Positions 29,336 to 40,381 of a stretch of 64,000 nt of DNA are shown here, piece after piece; position 1 is the first letter of the stretch; every line of letters begins with the position of its first letter. The notes beneath the pieces were generated by a model. That model was not told the origin of the DNA. It saw only the letters and a list, made by a program, of their open reading frames with translations, and ran no database searches. A program made the position numbers and the translations under genes. The DNA is from CAVVXX01 sp963707975 (lineage in GTDB: Bacteria > Pseudomonadota > Alphaproteobacteria > Micropepsales > Micropepsaceae): contig OY970177.1 in the NCBI GenBank assembly GCA_963707975.1, forward strand, positions 1,488,001 through 1,552,000, read 5' to 3'.

Positions 29336-30076
29336 TCAGCGCCGGTTGCCCAGGAGCTGCATCAGCATGATGAACAGGTTGATGAAATCGAGATAGAGCC
29401 TGAGCGCGCCCATCACGGCTTTCTTGCCGGCAATCGTGCCGTCATCGCCCGCGTAGTAACTCTCCTTGATGCGCTGCGTGTCGTAGGCGGTAAGGCCGGT
29501 GAACACGAGCACGCCAATCACCGAGATGACCCATTGCACCATGCTGGAAGCAATGAACAGGTTCACCAGGGAAGCGATGATGATGCCAATCAGCCCCATG
29601 AACAGGAACGAGCCCATGCCGGAGAGATCGGCCTTGGTGGTGTAGCCCCACAGGCTCATAGCGCCGAATGTGGCCGCGGTAATAAAGAACACGCGCGCCA
29701 CACTTTCGCCCGTAAAGGCGAACAGGATAGAGGAGACCGAAATGCCCATCACGGCGGCGTAAAGCCAGAACGTGATTTGCGCGGTGGCGAGGCTCATCTT
29801 CTGGATGCGGAAGCTCAGGAACATCACGAAAGCGAGTGGCGCGAAAATGCCCACCATGCCAAGCACAGTGATCCCATAGGCATGCGTCGCGGGATTTACG
29901 GCGAAGAACAGCGAGGCCAGGCTTGTGTTGGCGATCACCCAGGCAGTCGCGCCCGTCAGCGCCAACGCGCCCAGCATGTAGTTGTAAACCTGAAGCATGT
30001 AGGCCCTGAGACCCACATCGATAGCGGCCGTCGCGGTGCTGGTGTTGGCTCGCACGCGGTTATCAAAGTCGGCCAT
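29336..30076 (-). CDS. Bax inhibitor-1/YccA (YbhL) family membrane protein
   Basis: Inner-membrane protein of 246 residues with about seven TM helices. The C-terminal features LTAYDTQRIKESY and LRLYLDFINLFIMLM are typical of the BI-1 family, whose members act as pH-sensitive calcium leaks or modulate proteases. The start at 30076 is set by AGGAGGT about seven bases upstream; a longer frame to 30196 lacks such a site. A strong terminator follows the stop. Confidence 0.93.
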   Translation of the reverse strand: MADFDNRVRANTSTATAAIDVGLRAYMLQVYNYMLGALALTGATAWVIANTSLASLFFAVNPATHAYGITVLGMVGIFAPLAFVMFLSFRIQKMSLATAQITFWLYAAVMGISVSSILFAFTGESVARVFFITAATFGAMSLWGYTTKADLSGMGSFLFMGLIGIIIASLVNLFIASSMVQWVISVIGVLVFTGLTAYDTQRIKESYYAGDDGTIAGKKAVMGALRLYLDFINLFIMLMQLLGNRR

Positions 30077-30084
30077 AGGCAAAA

Positions 30085-30125
30085 CCTCCTGCAATTCCGG
30101 TCGCAAGTGACCACCTGTAATATCG
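30085..30125 (-). promoter_or_regulatory. Hairpin in the BI-1 gene leader (possible ybhL leader)
   Basis: Just upstream of the Shine-Dalgarno sequence the leader holds the small hairpin GGTC-ACTTGC-GACC (30099-30112). A structured ybhL leader has been described ahead of this gene family in alphaproteobacteria. I cannot confirm that this is the same motif. Confidence 0.35.
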
Positions 30126-30242
30126 GCTTCGGAGGGCGCCATTTCAAGGCTCGCAAATCCGGCCTTCCGGTTGACCCGAACTGGCACGCCCGCCACTCTC
30201 AGCCAACGGGCCTTCGACGATTCTTATGAGAATCAAACTGCC

Positions 30243-31772
30243 GTGATCCGGCGCCTCCTTTCCGTCAGCGGCTTCACCGCACTATCGCGGCTTTCGGGCT
30301 TCGGCCGCGACGTGATGATGGCTGCCATTTTGGGCGCGGGGCCGATGTCGGATGCCTTTCTGGTGGCGTTCCGGCTGCCCAACCATTTCAGGGCCATTTT
30401 CGCCGAGGGCGCGTTCAATGCCGCGTTCCTGCCGCGCTATGCCGCCACCGCCACGCGCGAGGGAAATATTCGCGCGAGTTCGGCGGCAGCGGCCTTCGCC
30501 AACGACGTGTTCGCCTGGCAGCTGGTGACGCAGATCGTACTTTTGGTGGTGGCCTTTGCCGGCATGCACTGGGTGATCATGATTCTGGCGCCGGGCTTCG
30601 GCAAAAACCCCGCGCAAATGAGCCTCGCAATCGAGCTTACCCGCATCACCTTTCCTTATCTTCTATGCATCGCCGTTGTGACACAGCTTTCCGCCATGCT
30701 GAACGCGATTCTGAAGTTCAGCGCCGCTGCTGCCGCGCCGGTATTTCTCAGCGTCGCCATGATCGCAACGCTTGCTTTCGCGAAATATTTTCCAACCCCT
30801 GAACATGCCGCCGCCTACGGCGTGCTTGCGGCCGGTATTTTGCAATTGCTGTTTCTGATCTGGGCCGCGGGCCGCCACGGGCTGTGGCTAAAACCCATGT
30901 GGCCGCAATGGACGCCGCAGATGGGCGAGTTCCTGCGCGCGCTGGGGGCGGCCACCATCGGTTCCGGCAGCGTGCAGATCAGCCTGTTTGTGGACACGAT
31001 CATCGCGAGTTTCTTACCTTCGGGCGATTTGACAGCGCTCTATTACGCAGACCGCATCAATCAATTGCCTATGGGCATCATCGGGGTCGCGCTCGGCACC
31101 ATTCTGCTGCCCGACATGTCGGCGCGTATTGCCGGCGGCGACGTGCCGGGCGCCAATCACGCACAGAACCGCGCAGTGGTTCTGGGCCTGCTGCTGACGC
31201 TCCCCTGCATCGCCGCATTCTTCACCATTCCCGAAACGATCATGCGCGCGCTGTTCGCGCATGGCGCTTTCGGCGTGCAATCGGCCGACCAGTCGGCGGC
31301 GGCTCTTGTCGCCTACGGCACGGGATTGCCCGCTTTCGTGCTGATGCGCTGCGTCACGCCGTCTTTCTACGCGCGCGGCGATACGGCGACGCCGGTACGC
31401 GCGACGCTGGTTTCGGTGGTGGCCAATGTCGTGCTGAAGGTAATCTTGGTCTGGGGGCTTGCCTTCGGTGCGGTCGGCATTGCGCTTGGAACGTCGTTTG
31501 CCGCCTGGATCAATCTGGCATTACTGCTTTTTCTTGCGAACCGTCGCAATCTGCTTGTCATTACCTCCGATCTCACGCGCGCGCTGTTGCCCGTTACCGC
31601 CGCTACGCTAGTGACAGCCGCCGGCTGCCTTGGCGGTTACGCGCTGGGCTTGGCGTTAGCGCCCGCGCGCTTCCATGAGGAACTCGTGTTTCTTGCTGCC
31701 GCGCTTTGCGCCCTCGCGGCATACGCCATGGTCGTCACCCTGTTCCGCAAGCGCTTGCCATTCGTTGCCTAG
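30243..31772 (+). CDS. murJ: Lipid II flippase MurJ
   Basis: Polytopic protein of about 509 residues and some 14 TM helices, moving lipid II across the inner membrane. N-terminal SRLSGFGRDVMMAAILGAG and LPNHFRAIFAEGAFNAAFLP are characteristic. I use the GTG at 30243 (VIRRLLSVSGFTALS), which matches the family start; a TTG at 30171 would add 24 unconserved residues. It is divergent from the BI-1 gene and followed 3 bp later by thpR. Confidence 0.93.
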   Translation: MIRRLLSVSGFTALSRLSGFGRDVMMAAILGAGPMSDAFLVAFRLPNHFRAIFAEGAFNAAFLPRYAATATREGNIRASSAAAAFANDVFAWQLVTQIVLLVVAFAGMHWVIMILAPGFGKNPAQMSLAIELTRITFPYLLCIAVVTQLSAMLNAILKFSAAAAAPVFLSVAMIATLAFAKYFPTPEHAAAYGVLAAGILQLLFLIWAAGRHGLWLKPMWPQWTPQMGEFLRALGAATIGSGSVQISLFVDTIIASFLPSGDLTALYYADRINQLPMGIIGVALGTILLPDMSARIAGGDVPGANHAQNRAVVLGLLLTLPCIAAFFTIPETIMRALFAHGAFGVQSADQSAAALVAYGTGLPAFVLMRCVTPSFYARGDTATPVRATLVSVVANVVLKVILVWGLAFGAVGIALGTSFAAWINLALLLFLANRRNLLVITSDLTRALLPVTAATLVTAAGCLGGYALGLALAPARFHEELVFLAAALCALAAYAMVVTLFRKRLPFVA

Positions 31773-31775
31773 TCC

Positions 31776-32312
31776 ATGATCAGGCTGTTTGTGGCACTTG
31801 AAATCCCCGACGCCGTGCACGCCAAGCTGACGCGGCTGCAAACCGGCGTGCCTGGCGCGCGCTGGGCTGCAATGGAGCAGATGCATCTCACCTTGCGCTT
31901 CATCGGCGAAGTGAATGGCGCAGTGGCCCATGACATAGACGATGCGCTTTCGGGCATTCGCGCACCCGCTTTCACCATGGAGCTTTCAAGCGTGGGCGAA
32001 TTCGGCGGGAATAATCCTCGCGCGCTGTGGGTGGGGGTTCGCGGCAATGACGCGCTACTGCATTTACAAAAGAAAGTTGAAACCGCGCTGCAGCGTTTCG
32101 GCCTGGAGCCTGAGCGCCGCAAATTCTCGCCCCATATCACGCTGGCCCGCCTCAAGGCCACGTCCCGCGGCCATGTGATGGATTTCCTTACCGACCACGC
32201 GCTGTTCGCGAGCGGGCCTTTCGAGGTGAAACACTTCGTGCTGTTTTCAAGCCATCTTGGCTCAACTGGCTCGATCTACCGCGCCGAACGCATCTACACG
32301 CTTGCTCGCTAG
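31776..32312 (+). CDS. thpR: RNA 2',3'-cyclic phosphodiesterase ThpR
   Basis: 2H-family phosphoesterase of 178 residues. The two catalytic motifs are HLTL at residues 37-40 and HITL at 120-123. It follows murJ closely on the same strand. Its TAG stop overlaps the stop of the convergent zincin gene in a shared CTAG. Confidence 0.93.
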   Translation: MIRLFVALEIPDAVHAKLTRLQTGVPGARWAAMEQMHLTLRFIGEVNGAVAHDIDDALSGIRAPAFTMELSSVGEFGGNNPRALWVGVRGNDALLHLQKKVETALQRFGLEPERRKFSPHITLARLKATSRGHVMDFLTDHALFASGPFEVKHFVLFSSHLGSTGSIYRAERIYTLAR

Positions 32313-32722
32313 TCTTCTTCCTCGATCGCGTGCATTTCGTCGTCGGACAATCCGAAATGATGGCCGATTTCATGGATGAGAACATGGCGCACCAGGCCGC
32401 CCAGCGTGTCCTCGTTCTCTGTCCAGTAATCCAGAATGGGACGGCGATAGAGGAAAATCATGGTCTGGGAGGCCGTATGGTAGCCGCTTTCGCGCGCTGC
32501 CAGATCGGGCCCCTGGAACAGGCCAAGGATTTCGAATTCGCTTTCCAGTTTCATGTCGCGCATGACGTCTTCGTCCGGGAAATCCTGCACCATGAAGACA
32601 AGCTCACCGCAAAGCGCGCGAAACTCTTTGGGCAGCCCCGCAAACACCTCTCGCGCGAGCGCCTCGATATCGTCGAGCGAGGGCGCTTCTGCTTCGGCCC
32701 AGTCCAAGCTTTTTCTTGTCAT
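32309..32722 (-). CDS. Zincin-like metallopeptidase family protein (minimal, HExxH type)
   Basis: Protein of 137 residues with the zinc-binding HEIGHHFG motif near the C-terminus, of the small acidic zincin family (COG3824-like). Whether members are active proteases is unproven. The start at 32722 (MTRKSLDWAEAE) gives the usual length; the frame continues upstream but overlaps the divergent phhB-like gene. Its stop shares CTAG with thpR. Confidence 0.85.
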   Translation of the reverse strand: MTRKSLDWAEAEAPSLDDIEALAREVFAGLPKEFRALCGELVFMVQDFPDEDVMRDMKLESEFEILGLFQGPDLAARESGYHTASQTMIFLYRRPILDYWTENEDTLGGLVRHVLIHEIGHHFGLSDDEMHAIEEED

Positions 32723-32759
32723 GCTTGCGAGTATAATTGAATCGACAGAGGTTAAACCC

Positions 32760-33050
32760 ATGAAAAAACTGGAAGGCGCGGAAAGAAAGCGGGCGTTAGC
32801 CCAATTGCCCGATTGGCATGAGGCGCCGGGCCGCGACGCCATTCAAAAGAAGTTTGTGTTCAAGGATTTCAATCAGGCCTTCGGCTTCATGGCGCGTGTG
32901 GCGCTGTTGGCCGAAAAAATGGACCACCACCCCGAATGGTTCAATGTCTACAAGACGGTAGACGTGACGCTGGCCACGCACGACGCCGGCGGTGTCACCG
33001 AAAATGACATCGCTCTTGCCAAGGCAATGGAGGAATACGCGCGGGCCTAG
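32760..33050 (+). CDS. Pterin-4a-carbinolamine dehydratase
   Basis: Small protein of 96 residues of the PCD/DCoH fold, which recycles oxidised tetrahydropterin. The active-site run KMDHHPEWFNVYKTVDVTL is present. The ATG follows an AGAGG. No aromatic amino-acid hydroxylase lies nearby, so it may serve a molybdopterin or folate-linked role. The stop shares CTAG with the convergent acs gene. Confidence 0.92.
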   Translation: MKKLEGAERKRALAQLPDWHEAPGRDAIQKKFVFKDFNQAFGFMARVALLAEKMDHHPEWFNVYKTVDVTLATHDAGGVTENDIALAKAMEEYARA

Positions 33051-34984
33051 GCAGCGCGCTTCCGGTTCTTCACCAGATCGTCGACCACGTTGGGATCCGC
33101 CAGCGTGGATGTATCGCCGAGATTGGAAATATCGCCTTCGGCGATTTTGCGCAAAATGCGGCGCATGATCTTGCCCGAACGCGTCTTGGGCAGGCCCGGC
33201 GCGAACTGCACAACTTCGGGCCGCGCAATGGCGCCAACATGCTTCGCCACCCATTGGCGGAGTTCTTCGGCCAATGCCGGCGTGCCTTTCACGCCCGTTT
33301 TCAGCGTGACGAAGGCGTAAATCGCTTCGCCCTTTATGTCATGCGGGAAGCCGACAACGGCCGCTTCCGCCACCTGGTGATTGGCGACGAGCGCGGATTC
33401 GATTTCGGCAGTGCCAAGCCGGTGGCCCGACACCTTGATCACATCGTCAACGCGGCCCGTGATCCAGTAGTAGCCGTCTTCATCACGACGGCAGCCATCA
33501 CCGGTGAAGTATTTGCCAGGATAGGTTTTGAAATAGGTATCGATGAAGCGCTTGTGGTCGCCATAGACAGTGCGCATCTGGCCCGGCCATGAATCGGTGA
33601 GTACGAGATTTCCCTGGCACGGGCCCTCCAGCACCTCGCCATGCGTTCCCACGATCTCGGGCTTGATGCCGAAAAGCGGCTTGGTGGCAGAGCCGGGCTT
33701 GAGTGCGGTCGCACCCGGCAATGGCGAAATCAGGATGCCGCCAGTTTCCGTCTGCCACCACGTATCAACGATGGGGCAGCGCCCTTCGCCCACCACTTCA
33801 TGATACCACAGCCAGGCTTCCGGATTGATCGGCTCGCCAACCGAACCCAGCAGGCGGAGCGATGCGCGGTTGGTTTTTTTCACAGGCTGGTCGCCCTCGC
33901 GCATCAGCGCGCGGATGGCGGTGGGCGCTGTGTAAAAAGTGCTGACTTTGTGCTTGTCCACCACTTCCCAGAAGCGCGAGGTGGTGGGGTAATTCGGAAC
34001 GCCTTCGAACATCAGCGTGGTCGCGCCGTTGGCTAGCGGCCCATAGACGATATAGGTATGGCCCGTCACCCAGCCGACATCGGCCGTGCACCAGTATATG
34101 TCGCCGTCGTGATAATCGAAAACATATTTGTGCGTGGCTGCTGCATAAATCAGATAGCCGCCGCTGGTGTGCAGCACGCCTTTCGGCTGGCCGGTGGAAC
34201 CAGAAGTGTAAAGAATGAACAGCGGGTCTTCCGCTCCCATTTCCTCGAGCGGGCAATCGGCCGTCACCTTCGCTGCTTCGTCGTGATACCAGACGTCGCG
34301 GCCCTTGTGCATCAGCTCGTGCTTGCCAGTGCGTTTCACCACGATGACGCGCTTTACCTCGCATTCGGTCAGCGCCAGGTCGACATTCATCTTTAGCGGA
34401 ATGATCTTGCCGCCGCGCAGGCCTTCGTCGGCGGTGATTACCAGCGTGCTCTTGCAGTCTTTTATGCGCCCGACAATGGAGTCCGGCGAGAAGCCGGCAA
34501 AAATCACCGAATGGATGGCGCCTATGCGCGCACACGCCAGCATGGCATAGACCGCTTCCGGAATCATCGGCAGGTAAATGGTGACGCGATCGCCTTTCTT
34601 TGCGCCATTTGCCTTCAGCACATTGGCGAAGCGGCACACCTCGCGGTGCAATTCCTCATATGTAATGTGGCGCGACTGCGCGGGATCGTCGCCTTCCCAG
34701 ATGATAGCGGTTTGAGACCCGCGCTTTTCCAAATGTCTGTCGAGACAATTGGCCGAAACGTTGAGCGTGCCGTCCTCGAACCATTTGATGGACAGCTTGT
34801 CCGGGTTGAATGAGGTGTTTTTCACTTTCGTGAACGGCTTCAGCCATTGGATCTGCTTGGCCTCGTGCGCCCAGAAGGCGTCCGGGTCTTTCAATGACTC
34901 CGCGTAATATTTCTCGTATTTGTCGGAGGTAATGAAGGCGCGGGACTTCCATTCCTCCGGCACTGGGAAGACCGTTTCGGACAT
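33047..34984 (-). CDS. acs: Acetyl-CoA synthetase
   Basis: AMP-forming acetate-CoA ligase of 645 residues. Core motifs include LYTSGSTGQPKGVLHT, WWQTETGG and YFTGDGCRRDEDGYYWITGR. The C-terminal PKTRSGKIMRR holds Lys605, the position acetylated in other Acs proteins. The ATG at 34984 (MSETVFPVPEEW) is the family start. The upstream frame runs into the divergent DUF4287 gene. It is probably transcribed alone. Confidence 0.95.
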   Translation of the reverse strand: MSETVFPVPEEWKSRAFITSDKYEKYYAESLKDPDAFWAHEAKQIQWLKPFTKVKNTSFNPDKLSIKWFEDGTLNVSANCLDRHLEKRGSQTAIIWEGDDPAQSRHITYEELHREVCRFANVLKANGAKKGDRVTIYLPMIPEAVYAMLACARIGAIHSVIFAGFSPDSIVGRIKDCKSTLVITADEGLRGGKIIPLKMNVDLALTECEVKRVIVVKRTGKHELMHKGRDVWYHDEAAKVTADCPLEEMGAEDPLFILYTSGSTGQPKGVLHTSGGYLIYAAATHKYVFDYHDGDIYWCTADVGWVTGHTYIVYGPLANGATTLMFEGVPNYPTTSRFWEVVDKHKVSTFYTAPTAIRALMREGDQPVKKTNRASLRLLGSVGEPINPEAWLWYHEVVGEGRCPIVDTWWQTETGGILISPLPGATALKPGSATKPLFGIKPEIVGTHGEVLEGPCQGNLVLTDSWPGQMRTVYGDHKRFIDTYFKTYPGKYFTGDGCRRDEDGYYWITGRVDDVIKVSGHRLGTAEIESALVANHQVAEAAVVGFPHDIKGEAIYAFVTLKTGVKGTPALAEELRQWVAKHVGAIARPEVVQFAPGLPKTRSGKIMRRILRKIAEGDISNLGDTSTLADPNVVDDLVKNRKRAA

Positions 34985-35056
34985 GGGGCCCTCTTTATTC
35001 ATGGGCCGGATATTGACTGCTGATACTCCACTCTTCAAGCAGACCAAATTGCGAAT

Positions 35057-35635
35057 ATGATGCGGGGCGCGCAGGAGGCTCCGGTGGCTGAAACGAAAAA
35101 GCATTATACCCCTTCCATGAGCGACGACGCGGTGAAGGCCAAGACCGGCCGCAGCCTGATGGGTTGGTTCATCATTTTGAACAAGGCAAACGCCAGCGCC
35201 ATGCCGCATAAGGACATCGCGCGGCTGCTGCACGACAAAGGCGCGCCCGACTGGTGGGCGCAGATGATCGCAGTGGAATTCGAGCGCGCCCGCGGCGGCC
35301 GGCAGAAGCATGAGCGTCCCGACGGTTTTTCGGTGAGCGTATCCAAGACAATCGCAGCCCCGCTGGCCAGGCTGTTTGCTGCCGTCTCCGACAGCAAGAC
35401 GCGCAAGAAGTGGTTCCCTGAGCCCGATCTCACGCCGTCATCCGAGACCAAGAACAAATATTTTCGCGGTTCATTGAAGAATGGTACGCGGCTCGAAGTG
35501 GGCTTCTACGCCAAAGGCGCGGGCAAATCGCAGATTACCGTGCAGGTGAACAAGCTGGCAAAGAAATCTGACGTCGAGCGCGAACGCGCACGATGGAAGC
35601 AGGAACTGGAGAAATTAGAACAAATCCTTTCATAA
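35057..35635 (+). CDS. DUF4287 domain protein with SRPBCC-like C-terminal half
   Basis: Protein of 192 residues. The N-terminal half contains GRSLMGWFIILNKA and HDKGAPDWWAQMIAVEFERARGG, typical of DUF4287. The C-terminal half resembles the START/AHSA1 fold (SVSKTIAAPLARLFAAVSD). The function is unknown. The true start could be one of the ATGs at 35057 or 35060, or a later one. A palindromic repeat and the TPP riboswitch follow. Confidence 0.8.
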   Translation: MMRGAQEAPVAETKKHYTPSMSDDAVKAKTGRSLMGWFIILNKANASAMPHKDIARLLHDKGAPDWWAQMIAVEFERARGGRQKHERPDGFSVSVSKTIAAPLARLFAAVSDSKTRKKWFPEPDLTPSSETKNKYFRGSLKNGTRLEVGFYAKGAGKSQITVQVNKLAKKSDVERERARWKQELEKLEQILS

Positions 35636-35643
35636 CTGCCGCT

Positions 35644-35733
35644 GTCATGGCACGCGAATACCGGCCATCCAGTTGGTTTTTGTACAATCGCGCAAGTGTC
35701 ACCTGGTTCGCCCGCATTTGCGGGAGATGACAT
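35644..35733. repeat. Third palindrome family, copy 1
   Basis: About 90 bp beginning tgtcatggcacgcgaatacc and ending cccgcatttgcgggagatgac, with inner ccagttgg and cacctgg. It is closely related to the copy at 44988-45074. It lies between the DUF4287 gene and the TPP riboswitch. Confidence 0.75.
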
Positions 35734-35751
35734 GAGTGCTAGTGTGTACCC

Positions 35752-35839
35752 ATCCCAGGGGCGCTCCGAAGTTGGAGCTGAGATCGGCATTGTGCCGAGT
35801 CCCTTTGAACCTGATCCGGTTAAGCCCGGCGTAGGGAGA
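35752..35839 (+). promoter_or_regulatory. TPP riboswitch (THI element) of thiC
   Basis: The conserved thi-box core is nearly exact: CAGGGGCGC, then GCTGAGATC, then CCCTTTGAACCTGATCCGG and TTAAGCCCGGCGTAGGGA. The 3' strand of the closing helix contains the purine-rich GGGAGAGG that serves thiC as ribosome binding site, so TPP binding most likely blocks translation start. It ends about six bases before the thiC ATG. Confidence 0.96.
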
Positions 35840-35844
35840 GGCGC

Positions 35845-37695
<1,851 letters not shown>

Positions 37696-37708
37696 GTCAA
37701 CCCGACCG

Positions 37709-38221
37709 ATGCTACGCAAGCAGATAGTCACTGCTTTTGGTATGGTTGGCGCTATTGTGGTGTTGCTGCTCGTCTGGTGGCGATTGCCGTTGTTGCCTTT
37801 GCCGCTTCCAGACGGCGACGACACCGCGGCGCGGTTGGCCTTCGTCTCGCACTGGCTTTTGCTTCCGGGCCTCGCACTGCTCTCCGGCATCGGTGTTATC
37901 GCCAATCGGCGCTTTTTCGTGGCTGACGCCATCGACGGCGCGCCTGAAACAGGCGATCGCTTCATCGATATCACCTTGCGCTACAACAGCAACACAGTCG
38001 AGCAAACGGTTCTCGCTGCCATTGCGTGGACTGGCTTGGTCCTTGAGCTTCAGCACGATCAACTGAAGCTCATTCCCGCTATGGCGATAGTATTTATTAT
38101 CGGCCGCGCGCTGTTCTGGATCGGTTACCTGATCGCGCCAGTCGGCCGCGCGTTTGGCCTGGGCCTCACCTTTTATCCGACCCTCGCCGCGCTAATCTGG
38201 CTGTACGGCCGGATGCTATGA
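37709..38221 (+). CDS. MAPEG-family membrane protein
   Basis: Membrane protein of 170 residues with about four TM helices. ITLRYNSNTVEQTVLAAIAW matches the conserved loop of the MAPEG superfamily (glutathione- and eicosanoid-related membrane enzymes). Bacterial members mostly have unknown substrates. The ATG at 37709, 14 bp after thiC, is preferred to an in-frame start inside thiC. Confidence 0.8.
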   Translation: MLRKQIVTAFGMVGAIVVLLLVWWRLPLLPLPLPDGDDTAARLAFVSHWLLLPGLALLSGIGVIANRRFFVADAIDGAPETGDRFIDITLRYNSNTVEQTVLAAIAWTGLVLELQHDQLKLIPAMAIVFIIGRALFWIGYLIAPVGRAFGLGLTFYPTLAALIWLYGRML

Positions 38222-38228
38222 GCTACCG

Positions 38229-38654
38229 ATGCATTCACAAAATATATTGCTCAGGTTACAAGTACTTCAGGTCTCCATTCTCATTTTCCACGATTGGATT
38301 CCGCTTGGCCGGCTGAACGATGTCGCTACCGTGCGGCGCGTACATGGCTTCAAGAAGATTCTGATCGGCACTCTGATCAATGCGATTCCCTTTTCGTTCG
38401 GTCTTGCGGCGAGCCTCTATTACTGGGGCCAACCGCTGCCGCATTGGCTGTGGATGTATCTCATCATCGCCTATGGCATTCTGTTCGCGGGCGAAATCGA
38501 AACGTGGTGGCTGACCTATTTCTTCGGTTACAAGGATGCTGCGCGTGCCGCGCCCTATCGCACCATGTTCGGCAGCACGCACGCCTTTCTGCCCGTGCGC
38601 CACGGCATCGCACCCAACACGCTGCATGTCATCCTGCACAGTGCACGCTTTTGA
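38229..38654 (+). CDS. Small membrane protein, unknown family
   Basis: Protein of 141 residues with at least two TM helices (about 47-65 and 73-95). I do not recognise it. It has a conserved-looking WWLTYFFGYKDAARAAPYRTMFG motif and histidines in GSTHAFLPVRHG. It starts 7 bp after the MAPEG gene, so the two are probably co-transcribed. Confidence 0.7.
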   Translation: MHSQNILLRLQVLQVSILIFHDWIPLGRLNDVATVRRVHGFKKILIGTLINAIPFSFGLAASLYYWGQPLPHWLWMYLIIAYGILFAGEIETWWLTYFFGYKDAARAAPYRTMFGSTHAFLPVRHGIAPNTLHVILHSARF

Positions 38655-38676
38655 CGCTGATACTTCTTGCTTTGGT

Positions 38677-39507
38677 CTAGGTAAGCTCGCTATCCGGGTC
38701 GGGGCCGGCGCGGCCGTCGGAATGATCGAGCGCGGCGATCGCCTTCATGTCGGCGGCATCCAGCAGGAAGTCGAAAATGGAAATGTTCTCGCGGATACGC
38801 GCGGGCGTGGCCGATTTCGGAATCACGATCAACCCGCTGTCGATATGCCAGCGCAAAATGATCTGGGCGGTCGTCTTGCGGTGTTTCCTGGCGATGGCCG
38901 CAAGGGTGGCGTCGCCGAACAGCGCGCCGCGGCCCAAAGGGCTCCATGATTCCGTGGCGATGCCGTGCGCCGCGTGGAACTCGCGCAACGCGTTTTGCTG
39001 AAAGCGCGGATGCAACTCGATCTGGTTGACGGCGGGCACGATTCCAGCCTCGTCCATGATCCTCCGCAAATGGTGCATGGTAAAATTCGACACGCCGACC
39101 GATTTCGCCTGGCCGCCTTTTTTCAGTTCGATAAGCGCCTTCCATGTTTCGACATAGAGCCGCAGTTCCGGCACCGGCCAATGAATGAGATAAAGGTCCA
39201 CATAATCGAGCGCGAGACGTTTCAGGCTGGCGTCAAAGGCTTTCAGCGTCTTGGCGTGGCCTTGCTCGCTGTTCCACAATTTGGTGGTGATGAAAAGCTC
39301 TTCGCGCGCGACGCCCGATTTGCGAACGCCTTCGCCCACGCCCGCCTCGTTGCCATAAATCGCCGCCGTATCGATGGAGCGGTAGCCCGCCTCAGTCGCC
39401 GTCTTCACCAGCCCGGCCGTTTCGGCTTCCCGAATTTGCCACACGCCGAAGCCGAATTGCGGCATGCGCCGGCCGTCGTTCAGGAGAATTTCCGGTATCG
39501 CAGTCAA
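38677..39507 (-). CDS. Aldo/keto reductase
   Basis: NADPH-dependent oxidoreductase of 276 residues. Catalytic tetrad residues are visible: Asp and Tyr in YRSIDTAAIYGNE, Lys in FITTKLWNSEQG and His in LYLIHWPVPE. The cofactor motif IPKSATPARIREN lies near the C-terminus. The family is 2,5-diketo-gluconate-reductase-like; the substrate is not evident. Confidence 0.92.
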   Translation of the reverse strand: MTAIPEILLNDGRRMPQFGFGVWQIREAETAGLVKTATEAGYRSIDTAAIYGNEAGVGEGVRKSGVAREELFITTKLWNSEQGHAKTLKAFDASLKRLALDYVDLYLIHWPVPELRLYVETWKALIELKKGGQAKSVGVSNFTMHHLRRIMDEAGIVPAVNQIELHPRFQQNALREFHAAHGIATESWSPLGRGALFGDATLAAIARKHRKTTAQIILRWHIDSGLIVIPKSATPARIRENISIFDFLLDAADMKAIAALDHSDGRAGPDPDSELT

Positions 39508-39528
39508 TTTAAATACCCATCCGCCAAT

Positions 39529-39789
39529 TTAAAGGAACGTCTTCCTGCCCGTCAATGCGTGATAGATCACCAGCACCACGACCGCGCCGATAATGGCGAC
39601 GAACATCGACCACAGACTAAAGTGCCAAAACGTCCGTTCGCCCAACAGCGAGAAAATCGTGCCGCCTACCACAGCGCCGACAAGGCCGAGCGCGATATTG
39701 ACCACGCAGCCTTCGCCTTCCTTGTTGGCGATCCGGCTGGCGATGAAGCCGCAAATCAGCCCGAATATGATCCAGCCTAGTAGCGACAT
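39529..39789 (-). CDS. GlsB/YeaQ/YmgE family stress membrane protein
   Basis: Small protein of 86 residues with three hydrophobic segments and glycine-rich motifs (GWIIFGLICGFIA, GLVGAVVGG). The family (transglycosylase-associated) is general-stress induced in many bacteria. The ATG at 39789 (MSLLGWIIFG) fits; a longer frame to 39816 adds nine polar residues. Confidence 0.9.
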   Translation of the reverse strand: MSLLGWIIFGLICGFIASRIANKEGEGCVVNIALGLVGAVVGGTIFSLLGERTFWHFSLWSMFVAIIGAVVVLVIYHALTGRKTFL

Positions 39790-39997
39790 GCGTAGGTCCT
39801 CCGCTTCGTACGACAAGATGGGAATTGTTCAGGCCGCGCGCAAGTTTCCCCTTCCTCCTGACGAAATCGTGATGGCGCAGCGCTCGGCGCAACATGAACC
39901 GATGTTCAGCCAAAAGTTCGCACAGAAGCGTTTCTTGGCTGGCGCGGGCGCGTTATAATTCCCAATGGGCGGGGCGTCCTTCAGTGGGAGAAAAGTC

Positions 39998-40381
39998 GTG
40001 AAGATTGGCACAATCATATTGGGAACAGTCGCACTGGTAACGATATTCGCCATGCCCGCTTCCGCCAACACCAATTGCTTGCAACCGCGGCACGTCGAGA
40101 ACTTCAAGGTTCTCGACAGTCAGACGCTGATCATCCGCCAGGGCCCGAACGACGAATACAAGGTGACACTTGCCATGAAATGCCAGGATCTGGATTTCGC
40201 CACCACCATCGGCGTGAAGCAGCTTACATCTACGATGTGCCTTACGCCCGGTGACGCGGTAGTGTACCGGCATGGCGGCCTGAACCAGAACTGCATCATC
40301 ACGAAGGTCGAGCCATACACGGCGCCTAAGCCGGGCGAACCGGCCAGCACGGCGGCGCCTGCGCCAACAGGATCGAACTAG
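39998..40381 (+). CDS. Exported small protein, DUF6491-like
   Basis: Protein of 127 residues with a signal peptide (VKIGTIILGTVALVTIFAMP, cleavage after ASA) and a small domain with four cysteines (NCLQPR, KCQDL, MCLTPG, NCIITK) that may form two disulfides. The RHVENFKVLDSQTLIIRQGPN stretch resembles the DUF6491 family. I prefer the GTG at 39998 after GGGAG. The stop shares CTAG with the convergent asparaginase. Confidence 0.7.
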   Translation: MKIGTIILGTVALVTIFAMPASANTNCLQPRHVENFKVLDSQTLIIRQGPNDEYKVTLAMKCQDLDFATTIGVKQLTSTMCLTPGDAVVYRHGGLNQNCIITKVEPYTAPKPGEPASTAAPAPTGSN